57,009 bases of DNA from Pseudomonas sp. NBRC 111124 (GCF_001320245.1 NZ_BCBA01000028.1:1-57009), one strand, 5' to 3'. Positions 25,013 through 41,196 are shown, counted from the stretch's first letter. Notes: generated by a model from the sequence alone, not told the origin. Numbers and translations are program-made.

Positions 25013-25999
25013 ATGCGTGCAGTCAAGAATCTCCTCGTCCTCTACACCGGTGGCACCATCGGCATGCTCGAAACCGCCGAAGGCCTGGCGCCGGCCGGTG
25101 GTTTCGATGCGCGGATGCGCGACCACCTCGCCCAGCTGGCCGATGCGCCCCAGGTGCACTGGACGCTGCAGGAAATGAACCCGCTGCTCGATAGCGCCAA
25201 CATGCAGCAGCACAACTGGCTGGCGATGCGCGATGCCATCGTCGCGGCAGTGGACGCCGGCCACGACGGCGTGCTGGTGCTGCATGGCACCGACAGCCTG
25301 GCCTATAGCGCCGCAGCGTTATCGTTCCTGCTGCTGGGCCTGCCGGTGCCGGTGCTGCTGACCGGCTCGATGCTGCCGGCCGGCGCGCCGGGCAGCGATG
25401 CCTGGGACAACCTGTGCGGCGCCCTGCGCCAGGTTGAACAGGGCCTTGAAGCTGGCGTGCAGCTGTACTTCCACGGCCAGCTGCTGCATGGCTGCCGGAC
25501 GTCGAAACTGCGCAGCGAGGCTTTCGACGCCTTCGCCGCGCTACCACGCCATCGTGAAGGCGAGCGCGCCGCCGAACTGCCTGCTGCCTTGGGCTATCGC
25601 CAGCAGCGGCAGCCGGTCAACCTGGCGGTGATGCCGGTGTACCCAGGCCTGCAGGCCGGGCACTTGAAGGCCCTGCTAGAGAGTGGCGTGCAAGGGTTGC
25701 TGCTGGAGTGCTATGGCAGTGGTACCGGGCCGTCGGATGACCTGGCGTTGCTGGAGGTGCTGCGTGCAGCGCGCCAGCGCGGTGTGCTGTTGGCTGCCAT
25801 CAGCCAGTGCCCGGAAGGGTCGGTGGTGTTCGATACCTACGCGGCGGGCAATCGCCTGCGCGCAGCCGGACTGGTCAGTGGGGGCGGCATGACCCGCGAG
25901 GCGGCGCTGGGCAAGATGTTTGCGCTGCTCGGTGCAGGGCTGGATGTAGAGGCGGCGGAGCAATGGTTCGCGCTGGATCTTTGCGGGGAGCGGGCTTAA
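25013..25999 (+). CDS. ansA: Type I (cytoplasmic) L-asparaginase
   Basis: Hydrolyses asparagine to aspartate and ammonia. I prefer the ATG at 25013 (MRAVKNLLVLY) because GGAT is well spaced before it; an in-frame ATG at 25004 would add three residues. 328 aa, no signal peptide, hence type I. The catalytic threonines lie in YTGGTIGM (second Thr, residue 15 from this start) and in VLHGTDSLAYSA (Thr93-Asp94), with the late GSGTGPSDD loop and a C-terminal allosteric-type domain. It is convergent with the tRNA-Sec gene. Confidence 0.9.
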   Translation: MRAVKNLLVLYTGGTIGMLETAEGLAPAGGFDARMRDHLAQLADAPQVHWTLQEMNPLLDSANMQQHNWLAMRDAIVAAVDAGHDGVLVLHGTDSLAYSAAALSFLLLGLPVPVLLTGSMLPAGAPGSDAWDNLCGALRQVEQGLEAGVQLYFHGQLLHGCRTSKLRSEAFDAFAALPRHREGERAAELPAALGYRQQRQPVNLAVMPVYPGLQAGHLKALLESGVQGLLLECYGSGTGPSDDLALLEVLRAARQRGVLLAAISQCPEGSVVFDTYAAGNRLRAAGLVSGGGMTREAALGKMFALLGAGLDVEAAEQWFALDLCGERA

Positions 26000-26010
26000 A
26001 ACCGGGAAAA

Positions 26011-26106
26011 TGGCGGAAGGCAGCGGGAGTCGAACCTGCCCGGGAACGGCTGCCGTCCCCAACCGGGTTTGAAGCCCGGCCGCGCCACCGGGCGCGATTG
26101 CCTTCC
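26011..26106 (-). tRNA. selC: tRNA-Sec (selC), anticodon TCA
   Basis: Selenocysteine tRNA including an encoded CCA (TGG at 26011-26013 read in reverse). It has the oversized Sec layout: 8-bp acceptor stem opening GGAAGGCA, D arm with CCGGTGGCGCGGC, anticodon loop CTTCAAA, a long variable arm (GGGGACGGCAGCCGTTCCCG) and a TTCGACTCC T loop. It closely parallels E. coli selC. It is 6 bp downstream of selB on the same strand and may be cotranscribed. Confidence 0.96.
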
Positions 26107-26112
26107 TTGAAC

Positions 26113-29465
<3,353 letters not shown>

Positions 29466-29500
29466 CTACCTTGGACTGATCCGTTGTCTGTACTGGCCTC

Positions 29501-29583
29501 TTCGCGGGTAAACCCGCTGCCACAGATACAGCGCCAGCCTTCAAACTTGCGCTGTGCCAGTGGCAGCGGGTTTACCCGCGAAA
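29501..29583. repeat. REP-like inverted pair
   Basis: TTCGCGGGTAAACCCGCTGC... (29501-29524) and its inverse GGCAGCGGGTTTACCCGCGA (29562-29581), a common P. putida REP variant. It fills the gap between selA and fdhE and so separates the Sec-synthesis transcript from the formate dehydrogenase genes. Confidence 0.8.
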
Positions 29584-29611
29584 CAGGCGACTCGGTATTA
29601 CAGTGTAGACA

Positions 29612-30532
29612 CTACCCTGGCGCGAGCATCAGGTTGGGTGCCAGGCGATGGAAGCCCTCCTCGTCCAGGCGGATATCCAGTGCCAGGCTGGCCAGGTCGT
29701 CGGCCAGCGGCTCGGCCGCCGCATCATTCTCCAGGTAATTCTGTTTCAGATAGCTCTCGCACCCCGGGCAGCATTCGGCGCGCAGCGGCGCCTTGCCCGG
29801 TGCATGGCGGTCATCTTCGAGGCTGCTGTAGCGCAAATCCTTGCTCGACTCGCAATACACGCACTTGACCCGCACCACATGCCACTCACAGGCGCACAGC
29901 GAACAGGCCAGGTAACGCAACCCGTTGTGCTTGCCACGATTGCGCACCACGCCAGCCATCGCTGGCGAACCGCAGGCCGGGCACTGGGCCAGGCTGTCGG
30001 CGGGCTTGAGCTCGGTGGCCGGCAGCGCCAGCAACCAACTTGCCCAGGCGGCCTGCAAGGCCGCGCCAATGAACGGCACCAGCGCCGCCGGCACCGCATC
30101 GTATTGCCCGCCGAGCAAGGCAATACCCCAGCCCTTGCGCTGACTGTCGTCACTGTCGCGCAGGGCTTGCAGCGCCTCGCCCAGTGCGCCACTGGCCTCA
30201 CTGTCCAAGTGCATAAGCAGGGCCTGCAACCAGACCAGCCACGGCCCTTCACGCACCAGGCTGTCAGCTGCCAGCGGCGGCAGGCCATGACTTATGCACA
30301 GCCGTTGACGTTCTTCGGCCACCGGTAATCCGCCGGGAGGGTTATCCACAAGCTGCTGTTGAACGTGACACAACTGCGCGATCAGCCGCAGGTAATCGCC
30401 CAGCGCGTTGCCCTCAGCCAGGTATTCCAGGCGCGCGGCGCGCAGTGCAAACAGATTGGCGGGCGGCAGATGCAGAAACGGCGGCATCACTGCCGACGCT
30501 TCGATCTGCCCGGGTTCGAGTATCGTGCTCAA
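29612..30532 (-). CDS. fdhE: Formate dehydrogenase accessory protein FdhE
   Basis: Rubredoxin-like protein needed for active respiratory formate dehydrogenases. 306 aa. The C-terminal half has paired Cys motifs for iron: CPACGSP, CSLCACEWHVVRVKCVYC and CCPGCESYL. It lies 4 bp downstream of fdoI, completing the fdoGHI-fdhE operon. Confidence 0.95.
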   Translation of the reverse strand: MSTILEPGQIEASAVMPPFLHLPPANLFALRAARLEYLAEGNALGDYLRLIAQLCHVQQQLVDNPPGGLPVAEERQRLCISHGLPPLAADSLVREGPWLVWLQALLMHLDSEASGALGEALQALRDSDDSQRKGWGIALLGGQYDAVPAALVPFIGAALQAAWASWLLALPATELKPADSLAQCPACGSPAMAGVVRNRGKHNGLRYLACSLCACEWHVVRVKCVYCESSKDLRYSSLEDDRHAPGKAPLRAECCPGCESYLKQNYLENDAAAEPLADDLASLALDIRLDEEGFHRLAPNLMLAPG

Positions 30533-30536
30533 GCGT

Positions 30537-31193
30537 TCATCCTTCTTTGCGTCGGTGATTGCCCGGAGTCTTGTCGCCGGTCACTTCGCGGTACCACAGT
30601 TCATGATGCTTGCGTGCCCAGGCGCGGCTGACCCAGCCATGCATCATGGCGCCAATCGAACCCTTGATCCAGATACCGGCGTAGATGTGCACAATGATGC
30701 TGAGGATCAGCACGAACGCTGCCAGAGCATGGGCCAGCGCCGACAGGCGAATGACCTCGATGCCGAACAGGTGGCTGAAGTACGCGCGCCATATCACCAC
30801 GCCGCTGAGCAACAGCACCAGCATGCAGGCCAACAGGGTCCAGAACAGCAACTTCTGCCCGGCGTTGTACTTGCCGATCGGAGGCACGCCCTCCTCCTGG
30901 TTCAGCATCACCCGGTCCACGCGGCGCAGCCACAGGCGGTCGTTGGCAGTGATGAAGTTGGCCCGCCAGAAGCGGAACACCAAGCCAAGGAAGAACACGA
31001 ACATCGCCACGCCCAGGAACGGGTGCAGGATGCGCGTCCACGGCCCGCCGCCGAACAGGTTGCTCAGCCAGAACAGCGCCGGGTGGAACAGCGCCAGCCC
31101 AGAGAGCCCCGCCGTCATGAACAGGAGCGCGACGATCCAGTGATTGGTCCGTTCGTTGGCGTTGTAGCGCAGGATGGGTTTTTCGTCGTTCAT
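30537..31193 (-). CDS. fdoI: Formate dehydrogenase cytochrome b556 (gamma) subunit
   Basis: Membrane di-haem subunit that passes electrons from FdoH to quinone. 218 aa, four helices. Candidate haem ligands: His in [17 protein letters not shown] (helix 1), [14 protein letters not shown] (helix 2) and [25 protein letters not shown] (helix 4). Its start overlaps the fdoH stop as TGATG. Confidence 0.95.
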   Translation of the reverse strand: MNDEKPILRYNANERTNHWIVALLFMTAGLSGLALFHPALFWLSNLFGGGPWTRILHPFLGVAMFVFFLGLVFRFWRANFITANDRLWLRRVDRVMLNQEEGVPPIGKYNAGQKLLFWTLLACMLVLLLSGVVIWRAYFSHLFGIEVIRLSALAHALAAFVLILSIIVHIYAGIWIKGSIGAMMHGWVSRAWARKHHELWYREVTGDKTPGNHRRKEG

Positions 31194-32140
31194 GGCCGCT
31201 GCTCCCCTTGCCCACCGGGCTTGGTCGGGTCATAGACATGCACCGCAGGGTCCACCTTGTGCACGCTGTTGTCCGGTGGTGTCGGGTGGTCGTCTTCCTC
31301 GACCCGCTGTGGGCCAACCCGCACGTAGTGGAAGAACCCGGCCAGCACCGCCGCGCCCATGGCCAGCAGCGCCAGCGGTTTGGTAAAGCCCTTCCACAAG
31401 CCCACCAGCGGGCTGATCACTGGCTGGTCCGGCAGGCCGGCATACAGCTTCGGTGTGTCGGCATGGTGCAGCACATACATCACGTGGGTGCCGCCGACGC
31501 CGTCCGGGTCGTACAGCCCGGCCTGGTCGTAACCGCGCGACTTGAGGTCAACGATGCGTTCGGCGGCATGCACCTTCATCTCGTCCTTGGTGCCGAACAC
31601 GATCGCCCCGGTCGGGCAGGTCTTCACGCAGGCCGGCTCCAGGCCCACGGTCACACGGTCGGAACACAGGGTGCACTTGTACGCCTTGTGGTCCTTCTGC
31701 GAGATGCGCGGGATGTTGAACGGGCAGCCGGTGATGCAGTAGCCACAACCGATGCAGTGGTCCTGGTTGAAGTCGACGATGCCGTTGGCGTGCTTGATGA
31801 TCGCCCCTGGGCTCGGGCAGGCCTTCAGGCAACCTGGGTCGGCGCAGTGCATGCAGCCATCCTTGCGGATCAGCCACTCCAGGTTGCCGTCGTCGCGCTC
31901 GTGCTCGGTGAAGCGCATCAGGGTCCAGGTCTCGGCGGTGAGGTCCTGGGGGTTGTCGTAGGTGCCGTGGTTATGGCCAACCTCGTCACGCAGTTCGTTC
32001 CACTCCGAGCATGCCACCTGGCAGGCCTTGCAGCCGATGCATTTGGTGGTGTCGATCAGCTTGGCGACCTCCTCCAGCTGGCGAACCGAGGGCGGAACGG
32101 TGGTGGTGGCCGAGCGGGCGATGATGTCTTGGCTGGCCAT
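31190..32140 (-). CDS. fdoH: Formate dehydrogenase iron-sulfur (beta) subunit
   Basis: 316 aa. Four ferredoxin-type cysteine clusters ligate four [4Fe-4S] centres: [51 protein letters not shown] and [21 protein letters not shown] single C-terminal helix ([18 protein letters not shown]) anchors it. The start overlaps the fdoG stop (TGATG). Electrons move from the Mo/W-Sec site through this subunit to the cytochrome. Confidence 0.96.
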   Translation of the reverse strand: MASQDIIARSATTTVPPSVRQLEEVAKLIDTTKCIGCKACQVACSEWNELRDEVGHNHGTYDNPQDLTAETWTLMRFTEHERDDGNLEWLIRKDGCMHCADPGCLKACPSPGAIIKHANGIVDFNQDHCIGCGYCITGCPFNIPRISQKDHKAYKCTLCSDRVTVGLEPACVKTCPTGAIVFGTKDEMKVHAAERIVDLKSRGYDQAGLYDPDGVGGTHVMYVLHHADTPKLYAGLPDQPVISPLVGLWKGFTKPLALLAMGAAVLAGFFHYVRVGPQRVEEDDHPTPPDNSVHKVDPAVHVYDPTKPGGQGEQRP

Positions 32141-35100
32141 CAGAGTTTCTCCACTTTGACGAGGAACGACTTGGACTCCGGCGTCTGGGTGTTGCCGTCA
32201 CCGAGGAACGGCACCAGGGTGTTGGTCAGGTAGCCATGCCGCGTGGCCCCGGTGAAGCCCCAATGCAGCGGGATGCCAATTTGATGCACGGTCTGGTTGT
32301 TGACCTGCAGCGGGCGAATCCGCTTGGTCACCACGGCCACCGCGTCGATGTGCCCACGCTTGCTCGATACCCGCACCCGGTCGCCGGCCTTGATGCCTTT
32401 CTCATTGGCCAGCACCTCGCCGATTTCGACAAACTGCTCGGGCTGGGCGATGGCGTTGAGGCGGCAGTGCTTGCTCCAGAAGTGGAAGTGCTCGGTCAGC
32501 CGGTAAGTGGTCGCCGCATACGGGAACTCGTCGTGCTTGCCGAGGGTGTCCCACACCGAATCGAAGATCCGCCCGGCCGGGTTGCTGATGGCCTTCTTGT
32601 TCTGCGGGTGCAGCGGGTTGATGCCAATCGGCGTTTCGAACGGCTCGTAGTGCTCGGGGAACGGGCCTTCAGCCATCTTGTCGATGGCGAAGAACCGCGC
32701 CACACCTTCGGGGTTCATGATGAACGGGTTCATCCCCGCCTCTGGCGGCGAATCGACCTTGAAGTCGGGCACGTCGGTACCGGTCCAGGCCTTGCCGTTC
32801 CACCACACCAGGCGCTTCTTGTCCGGGTCCCACGGCTTGCCTTGCGGGTCGCTGGACGCGCGGTTGTAGAGGATGCGGCGGTTGGCCGGCCAGGCCCAGG
32901 CCCAGTTCTGCACCTGGTGCATGCCGTACGGGTCGCTGTTGTCGCGGCGGGCCATCTGGTTGCCCTGCTCGGTCCAGCAGCCGGCGAAGATCCAGCAGCC
33001 GGACGCGGTGCTGCCGTCGTCCTTCATCTGGCCAAAGCCCGACAGTTGCTGGCCGGCCTTAATCACTGCGCCGGTCGGGTCAGTGACGTCGGTCACCGCC
33101 CAGCCGTTCATCTCCCGGGCCAGCTCCTCGGGCGACGGCTCTTCGGGGATCTTGTACGGCCAATGGATGTTCAGCAGCGCATCGGGGTAGGCACCGCCCT
33201 CGGTCTGATACCGATGACGCAGGCGCATGAACAGCTCGCTCATGATCTGCACGTCGGTGCGGGTCTCGCCCGGGCCGTCGGCGCCCTTCCAGTGCCACTG
33301 CAGCCAGCGGCTGCTGTTGACCAGCGAACCGTCCTCCTCGGCGAAGCAGGTGGTGGGCAGGCGGATCACCTCGGTCTGGATATTGGCCGTGTCGACGTCG
33401 TTGAACGGCCCGGCGTTGCGCCAGAACTCCGAGGTTTCGGTGGCCAGCGGGTCCATGATCACTAGCCACTTGAGCTTGCCTAGCGCCGCAGTGACGCGGT
33501 TCTTGTCCGGCAGCGCAGCGATCGGGTTGAAGCCCTGGCACACGTAGCCATTGACCTTGCCCTGACCCATCATCTCGAACATGCGCAGCACGTCGTAGGC
33601 CGGCACGTCGAGCTTGGGCAGCCAGTCGTAACCCCAGTTGTTTTCTGCAGTGGCGTTGGCGCCGTACCAGGCTTTCATCAGGCTGACGTGGAACTTGCCG
33701 TAGTTCTGCCAGTACGACAGCTGCCCCGGGCGCAGCGGCTTCGAGGCACGCTTGTCGATGTAGGCGGCATAGTCCTGCTCGGCGTCGCCAGCCAGGGTCA
33801 GGTAGCCCGGCAGGGAGTTGGACAGTAGGCCGAGGTCGGTCAGGCCCTGGATATTGGAATGCCCGCGCAGGGCGTTGACCCCGCCACCCGGCATGCCGAC
33901 GTTACCCAGCAGCAGCTGGACCATGGCCGCACTGCGGATGATCTGCGCGCCGATGGAATGCTGCGTCCAGCCGAGTGCGTAGAGGATCGTCATGGTCTTG
34001 CCCGGTACCGAGCACGTGGCGATCTCTTCCCAGATCTTCATCATGGCGTCTTGCGGCATGCCGCAGGTCATGCTGGCCAGTTCTGGGGTATAGCGGCTGT
34101 AGTGCTGCTTCATCAACTGGAATACGCAGCGCGGGTGCTGCAGGGTCGGGTCGACCTTGGCGAAGCCGTCCTCGCCCAGTTCGTAACCCCAACCGGATTT
34201 ATCCGCATACACGCGCTTGGCCTCGTCGTAGCCGCTGAACAGCCCGTCTTCGAAGCCATAGTTCTCTTTGACGATGAACGACACGTCAGTGTAGTTGCGC
34301 ACGTACTCGTGCTGGATCTTGTCATTGCTCAACAGGTAATTGATCAGCCCGCCCATGAAGGCGATGTCGGTCCCGGTACGGATCGGCGCGTAATAGTCCG
34401 CCACCGAAGCGGTACGGGTAAACCGCGGGTCGACCACGATCAGCCGCGCCTGGTTGTGCGCCTTGGCCTCGGTCACCCATTTGAAGCCGCACGGATGCGC
34501 TTCTGCTGCGTTGCCACCCATCACCAGGACCAGATTCGCGTTGGCGATATCGGACCAGTGGTTGGTCATGGCACCACGGCCGTACGTCGGGGCAAGACTT
34601 GCCACCGTCGGGCCATGTCAGACACGTGCCTGGTTATCGAACCCCAGCATGCCGGTTGCGCGGACGACCTTGTGGGTCAGGTAGCCAGCCTCGCTGGAGG
34701 CGGCGGAGGCAGCGAGAAAACCGGTGGTGAGCCAGCGGTTTACCGTTTGCCCCTTGGCGTTCTTCTCGATGAAGTTGGCATCGCGGTCCTTCTTCATCAG
34801 GTCGGCGACGCGGTCCAGCGCTTCATCCCAGCTGACCCGCACCCACTCATTGCTGCCCGGTTTGCGCATCTCGGGGTACTTGAGGCGGCTCGGGCTGTGG
34901 ATGAAATCGAGCAGGCCGGCACCTTTCGGGCACAGGGTGCCGCGGTTGACCGGGTGATCGGCGTCGCCTTCGATGTGGATGATGTTCTGTTTGACGTTTT
35001 TGCCCGCGTCGCCCTGGCTGTACAGGATCAGGCCGCAGCCGACCGAGCAGTAGGGGCAGGTGTTGCGGGTTTCCTTCGTGTGCGCCAGCTTGAAGTGGCG

Positions 35101-35208
35101 CACCTGCTCAGCGAAGGCCGGCGTCGGGGCCATGCCCAACGCCGCCAGGCTCGAGCCTCCAAGGCCGACGGCGGCGACCTTGAAGAACTGCCGACGGTTG
35201 AGATCCAT
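32140..35208 (-). CDS. fdoG: Formate dehydrogenase major (alpha) subunit, selenoprotein
   Basis: Periplasmic formate oxidation at a bis-MGD Mo (or W) centre. 1022 aa if the in-frame UGA at 34618-34620 is read as selenocysteine (residue 197, Sec196 in E. coli FdnG). I start at ATG 35208 (CAGGAG 6 bp upstream), which gives the Tat signal [15 protein letters not shown]. The [4Fe-4S] ligands are Cys51, Cys54, Cys58 and Cys93. The context [22 protein letters not shown] matches the family, as do [14 protein letters not shown] and the C-terminal MGD domain ending in [14 protein letters not shown] and HWGF. A SECIS hairpin follows the UGA. Automated calling would split this into two genes (35208-34618 and 34605-32140). 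Confidence 0.96.
34580..34620 (-). other. Bacterial SECIS element and selenocysteine UGA of fdoG
   Basis: Counting from the U of the UGA (34620 as nt 1), a mini-hairpin GG-U-GGCA-AGUCU-UGCC-CC forms. The bulged U is nt 17 and the loop GU is nt 23-24, exactly the positions SelB contacts in E. coli fdhF. The sequence also codes ([13 protein letters not shown]). Confidence 0.93.
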
Positions 35209-35530
35209 CGTGCACTCCTGATCAGGTTTGGACGCACGGAACATGGCCGGCGCCTCTTGGTAGTCACGGTGGCGGCTGATTGATGGCCGCCAATAGGTAA
35301 GACTAGTCAAGAAACGAGAAGGTGCGATGACGTGGATCAGGAGGTGTGAGGATTGATTGTGTCTGGGGGTTGCGTTGGGGCTGCCTGTTGCATGCCTTGA
35401 GTTCTATGGCGCCTGTGAGACCGAACGCTGCGCGGGGCGCAATCGATCTCATGGGCGCTGCAAGGGTTGTGGCGAGCAGTCGGAAGCCTTCACCTTCTCT
35501 TCTGGCTCTTCTGGCATGCGCACAGGCCAT
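35209..35530. other. Gene-free stretch upstream of fdoG
   Basis: No convincing gene. Reading toward fdoG, there is a 7-bp stem TGGCGGC/GCCGCCA (35270-35292) in the presumed 5' leader and a TTGACT hexamer near 35305-35310, but no good -10 at the right spacing. No ANR or sigma-54 motif was found. The promoter of the fdo operon therefore remains unassigned. Confidence 0.4.
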
Positions 35531-35560
35531 AAAAAAACCCAGAGCAAATGCCCTGGGTTT
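35531..35560 (-). terminator. Rho-independent terminator of ssb
   Basis: Read leftward: AAACCCAG GGCATTTGCT CTGGGTTT followed by a run of Us, 30 bp after the ssb stop. Confidence 0.88.
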
Positions 35561-35589
35561 CCGATCTAGCTAGGCGCCAAACTGTTCAA

Positions 35590-36138
35590 TCAGAACGGAA
35601 TGTCGTCATCGAAGCTGTCGAAGTCAGCCGCCGGCTGCGGTGCTGGCTGCTGCGGCGCCGGGCGCTGTTGCTGCTGCGGGCGCTGGGCCTGCTGGCGTGG
35701 CGGAGCCTGGTTGTACTGTTGCTGCTGGCCACCACCTTGGTTGTAGTTGCCGCCACCCTGGCTGTACGGGTCGCCGCCCTGCTGCTGGCCCTGCGGACGA
35801 CCACCGAGCAGCTGCATCGTGCCGTTGATGTCGACAATGATCTCGGTGGTGTAGCGCTTGATGCCGTCCTTTTCCCACTCACGGGTCTGCAGCTTGCCTT
35901 CGATGTAGCACTGCGAACCTTTGCGCAGGTACTCGCCGGCGATTTCGGCAACCTTGCCGAACAGCGACACACGGTGCCACTCGGTACGCTCGACCTTCTG
36001 GCCCGACTGCTTGTCGGTCCACTGCTCGCTGGTGGCCAGGCTCAGGTTGGTCACGGCGTTACCGTTGGGCAGGTAGCGGACTTCGGGATCCTGGCCACAG
36101 GTGCCGACCAGAATGACTTTGTTAACCCCACGGGCCAT
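35590..36138 (-). CDS. ssb: Single-stranded DNA-binding protein
   Basis: 182 aa. The OB fold is residues 1-~110 ([36 protein letters not shown]...). A ~60-residue low-complexity linker rich in Gln, Gly and Pro follows, and then the acidic tip [11 protein letters not shown] that recruits repair and replication partners. It lies 9 bp downstream of the MFS gene. Its closeness to uvrA, across the MFS gene, is conserved in pseudomonads. Confidence 0.97.
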   Translation of the reverse strand: MARGVNKVILVGTCGQDPEVRYLPNGNAVTNLSLATSEQWTDKQSGQKVERTEWHRVSLFGKVAEIAGEYLRKGSQCYIEGKLQTREWEKDGIKRYTTEIIVDINGTMQLLGGRPQGQQQGGDPYSQGGGNYNQGGGQQQQYNQAPPRQQAQRPQQQQRPAPQQPAPQPAADFDSFDDDIPF

Positions 36139-36147
36139 AACGTTCTC

Positions 36148-37542
36148 CTAGGCTTCGCACGCCGAAGAGGCTGGATTCACCAGTCGCTCGAGGGTCGCAC
36201 GGTCCAAAATTTTCGTATCCAGTTTGATATAGATGGCGGCTTCATCTGCCACCACCACGGCATCGGTCACACCCGGCACGGCCATCAGGCGCTCGGTCAA
36301 GCCGGCTTCCCGAACTGCCTCTGGCGTCAGCGGCATGCGCAGGCTGGTCACATAGGGTGGCTCGTTCATGCGCAAGGCGACGACCAACCAGATGGCACAC
36401 AGAATTGCGCAACCAAGGAACACCATGTTCAGCCCACCGTGCTGGAACAACCAGCCACCGAGGATTCCTCCCAGGGCGGCGCCGAGGAACTGGCTGGTGG
36501 AATACACCCCCATCGCCGTCCCCTTGCCACCAGCAGGCGACACCTTGCTCACCAGCGAAGGCAACGAGGCCTCCAACAGGTTGAATGCGGTAAAGAATAC
36601 CACGGTGCCAATCACCAGTCCGCGCAAACCGTCAGCCCACTGCCAGAAGAACACTTCCGTCAGCAGCAGCACACTGACCGCACCGGCCAGTACACGTTTC
36701 ATCTTGCGCTTTTTTTCGCCGTAGATGATGAACGGGATCATTGCAAAAAATGAGATCAGCAGCGCGGTCAGGTACACCCACCAGTGCTGCTCCTTGGGCA
36801 AGCCACCGCGTTCGACGAATGCCAGGGGCAGCGCGACGAAGCTGGCCATGAGGATGGCATGGAGGATGAAAATACCCGCATCCAGGCGCAGAAGGTCCGG
36901 ATGACGCAGGGTCGGGCCGAGCGCCTGGCGCGCCACACCCGACTCGCGGTGCTGCAAGGTGCTGTGGGTAGTGGGGACGACGAAGGCGATCAGCAAGATG
37001 CCCACCAGGGCAAGTCCTGCAGTGGCCAGGAACAAGCCTGACAAGCCGAAGTGGCTTGTGAGCAATGGGCCGATGACCATGGCCACGGCGAATGACAGGC
37101 CGATGCTCATGCCGATCATCGCCATCGCCTTGGTCCGGTGCTGCTCGCGGGTCAGGTCCGAGAGCAAGGCCATGACCGCTGCAGAAATCGCCCCGGCGCC
37201 CTGCAGGATCCGCCCGGCGATCACGCCCCAGATGGAGTCCGCCTGGGCTGCCAATACGCTGCCCAGGGCGAAGATCACCAGCCCCAGGTAAATCACCGGG
37301 CGGCGGCCGATGCGGTCGGAAATCATCCCGAACGGGATCTGCAATACTGCCTGGGTCAGGCCATAGGCGCCGATGGCCAGCCCGATCAGCGCGGGGGTAG
37401 CGCCGGCCAAGTCCATACCGTAGGTGGCCAGCACCGGCAAGACCATGAACATGCCCAGCATACGAAAGGCAAAGACCAGGGCCAGGCCGCTAGCAGCGCG
37501 GGTTTCGCCGCTGCTCATGCGCTCGTTGTGGGTGTCGTGCAT
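36148..37542 (-). CDS. MFS transporter with C-terminal cytoplasmic domain (YajR-like)
   Basis: 464 aa: twelve helices (residues ~15-395) with motif A FGMISDRIGRRPVIYLGLVIF after helix 2, then a soluble ~65-residue tail (MPLTPEAVREAGLTERLMAVPGVTDAVVVADEAAIYIKLD...) with the beta-alpha-beta pattern of the YAM/HMA-like domain found in E. coli YajR. Export substrate unknown. It is divergent from uvrA and upstream of ssb. Confidence 0.88.
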   Translation of the reverse strand: MHDTHNERMSSGETRAASGLALVFAFRMLGMFMVLPVLATYGMDLAGATPALIGLAIGAYGLTQAVLQIPFGMISDRIGRRPVIYLGLVIFALGSVLAAQADSIWGVIAGRILQGAGAISAAVMALLSDLTREQHRTKAMAMIGMSIGLSFAVAMVIGPLLTSHFGLSGLFLATAGLALVGILLIAFVVPTTHSTLQHRESGVARQALGPTLRHPDLLRLDAGIFILHAILMASFVALPLAFVERGGLPKEQHWWVYLTALLISFFAMIPFIIYGEKKRKMKRVLAGAVSVLLLTEVFFWQWADGLRGLVIGTVVFFTAFNLLEASLPSLVSKVSPAGGKGTAMGVYSTSQFLGAALGGILGGWLFQHGGLNMVFLGCAILCAIWLVVALRMNEPPYVTSLRMPLTPEAVREAGLTERLMAVPGVTDAVVVADEAAIYIKLDTKILDRATLERLVNPASSACEA

Positions 37543-37610
37543 GGATAAACCTCGTGTGAACCGGCGGCGATTCTATCAGTCCGACAGCTTGACGGCATCT
37601 ACGCGACGCT

Positions 37611-37640
37611 TTGCCGCGTACTGGCAGCGCGCCGTATACT
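37611..37640 (+). promoter_or_regulatory. Candidate uvrA promoter
   Basis: TTGCCG (37611-37616), 18-bp spacer, TATACT (37635-37640), ~31 bp before the uvrA GTG. No CTG-N10-CAG LexA box is apparent around it. Confidence 0.55.
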
Positions 37641-37671
37641 TCCTTGTTTATGCCCGCCGAGCGAGGCCGCA

Positions 37672-40506
<2,835 letters not shown>

Positions 40507-40523
40507 GGGCCGTCAGTGACATG

Positions 40524-40562
40524 AAAAAGCCCCTGGCGCCAAAGGTGCCAGGGGCTTTTTTT
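40524..40562. terminator. Bidirectional terminator, uvrA / bacterioferritin
   Basis: AAAAAGCCCCTGGCGCC-AAA-GGTGCCAGGGGCTTTTTT: a long GC-rich stem with an A-run on one side and a U-run on the other, placed between convergent stops. Confidence 0.92.
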
Positions 40563-40580
40563 CATGAAGCTGTGGATAAC

Positions 40581-41045
40581 TTACATCTGCGACTGCAGGT
40601 AGTTCTCCAGGCCAATGGCCTTGATCAGACCCTGCTGCTTTTCCAGCCAGTAGGTGTGATCTTCTTCGGTGTCGGCCAGCTGAGCACGCAGGATGTCGCG
40701 GCTGATGTAATCCTTGTGCAGTTCGCACAGTTCGATGCCTTTGCACAGGGCGCCACGCACCTTGTACTCGAGCTTGAGGTCGGCCTCGATCATTTCTGGC
40801 ACGGTGCTGCCCACTTCCAGGTCGTCCGCGCGCATGTCGGGAGTGCCTTCGAGCATCAGGATACGGCGCATCAGGGCATCGGCGTGCTGCGTCTCTTCTT
40901 CCATCTCGTGGTTGATACGCTCGTAGAGCTTGGAGAGGCCCCAGTCTTCGTACATGCGCGAGTGGATGAAGTACTGGTCGCGAGCGGCCAGTTCGCCCTT
41001 CAGCAACGTGACGAGGTAGTTGATTACGTCCGGGTGACCTTGCAT
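40581..41045 (-). CDS. bfr: Bacterioferritin-family ferritin (FtnA/BfrA type, no haem Met)
   Basis: 24-mer iron-storage protein. 154 aa from ATG 41045 ([20 protein letters not shown] upstream). The ferroxidase ligands are in place: Glu18, Glu51, His54, Glu94, Glu127 and His130 by alignment to E. coli Bfr. Residue 52, the haem-ligating Met of true bacterioferritins, is Thr here (EEETQHAD). This matches the protein renamed FtnA in P. aeruginosa, which also sits beside katA and rplQ. The label bfr is conventional rather than functional. Confidence 0.93.
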   Translation of the reverse strand: MQGHPDVINYLVTLLKGELAARDQYFIHSRMYEDWGLSKLYERINHEMEEETQHADALMRRILMLEGTPDMRADDLEVGSTVPEMIEADLKLEYKVRGALCKGIELCELHKDYISRDILRAQLADTEEDHTYWLEKQQGLIKAIGLENYLQSQM

Positions 41046-41166
41046 CGCCCTGATTCTCCCTGTGAAAACGGCTTGATGCACATAGTGTGAACCAGCTTTC
41101 CCGCGCGGTCACTGAAAAACGCGCAATTAGAAGCAAAAAATCGGTTAAACAGTAGTGATATTCATT

Positions 41167-41196
41167 GAAAAACCGCCCAAATGAGGGCGGTTCTTC
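41167..41196. terminator. Terminator downstream of catalase
   Basis: GAAAAACCGCCC-AAATGA-GGGCGGTTCTTC; read leftward it ends in a U-rich GGTTTTTC, 13 bp after the catalase stop. Confidence 0.82.

Noticed and set aside
34605..34620. Apparent frameshift or nonsense mutation splitting formate dehydrogenase
   Set aside because: The interruption is a single in-frame UGA at the Sec position with a SECIS and complete Sec machinery nearby.
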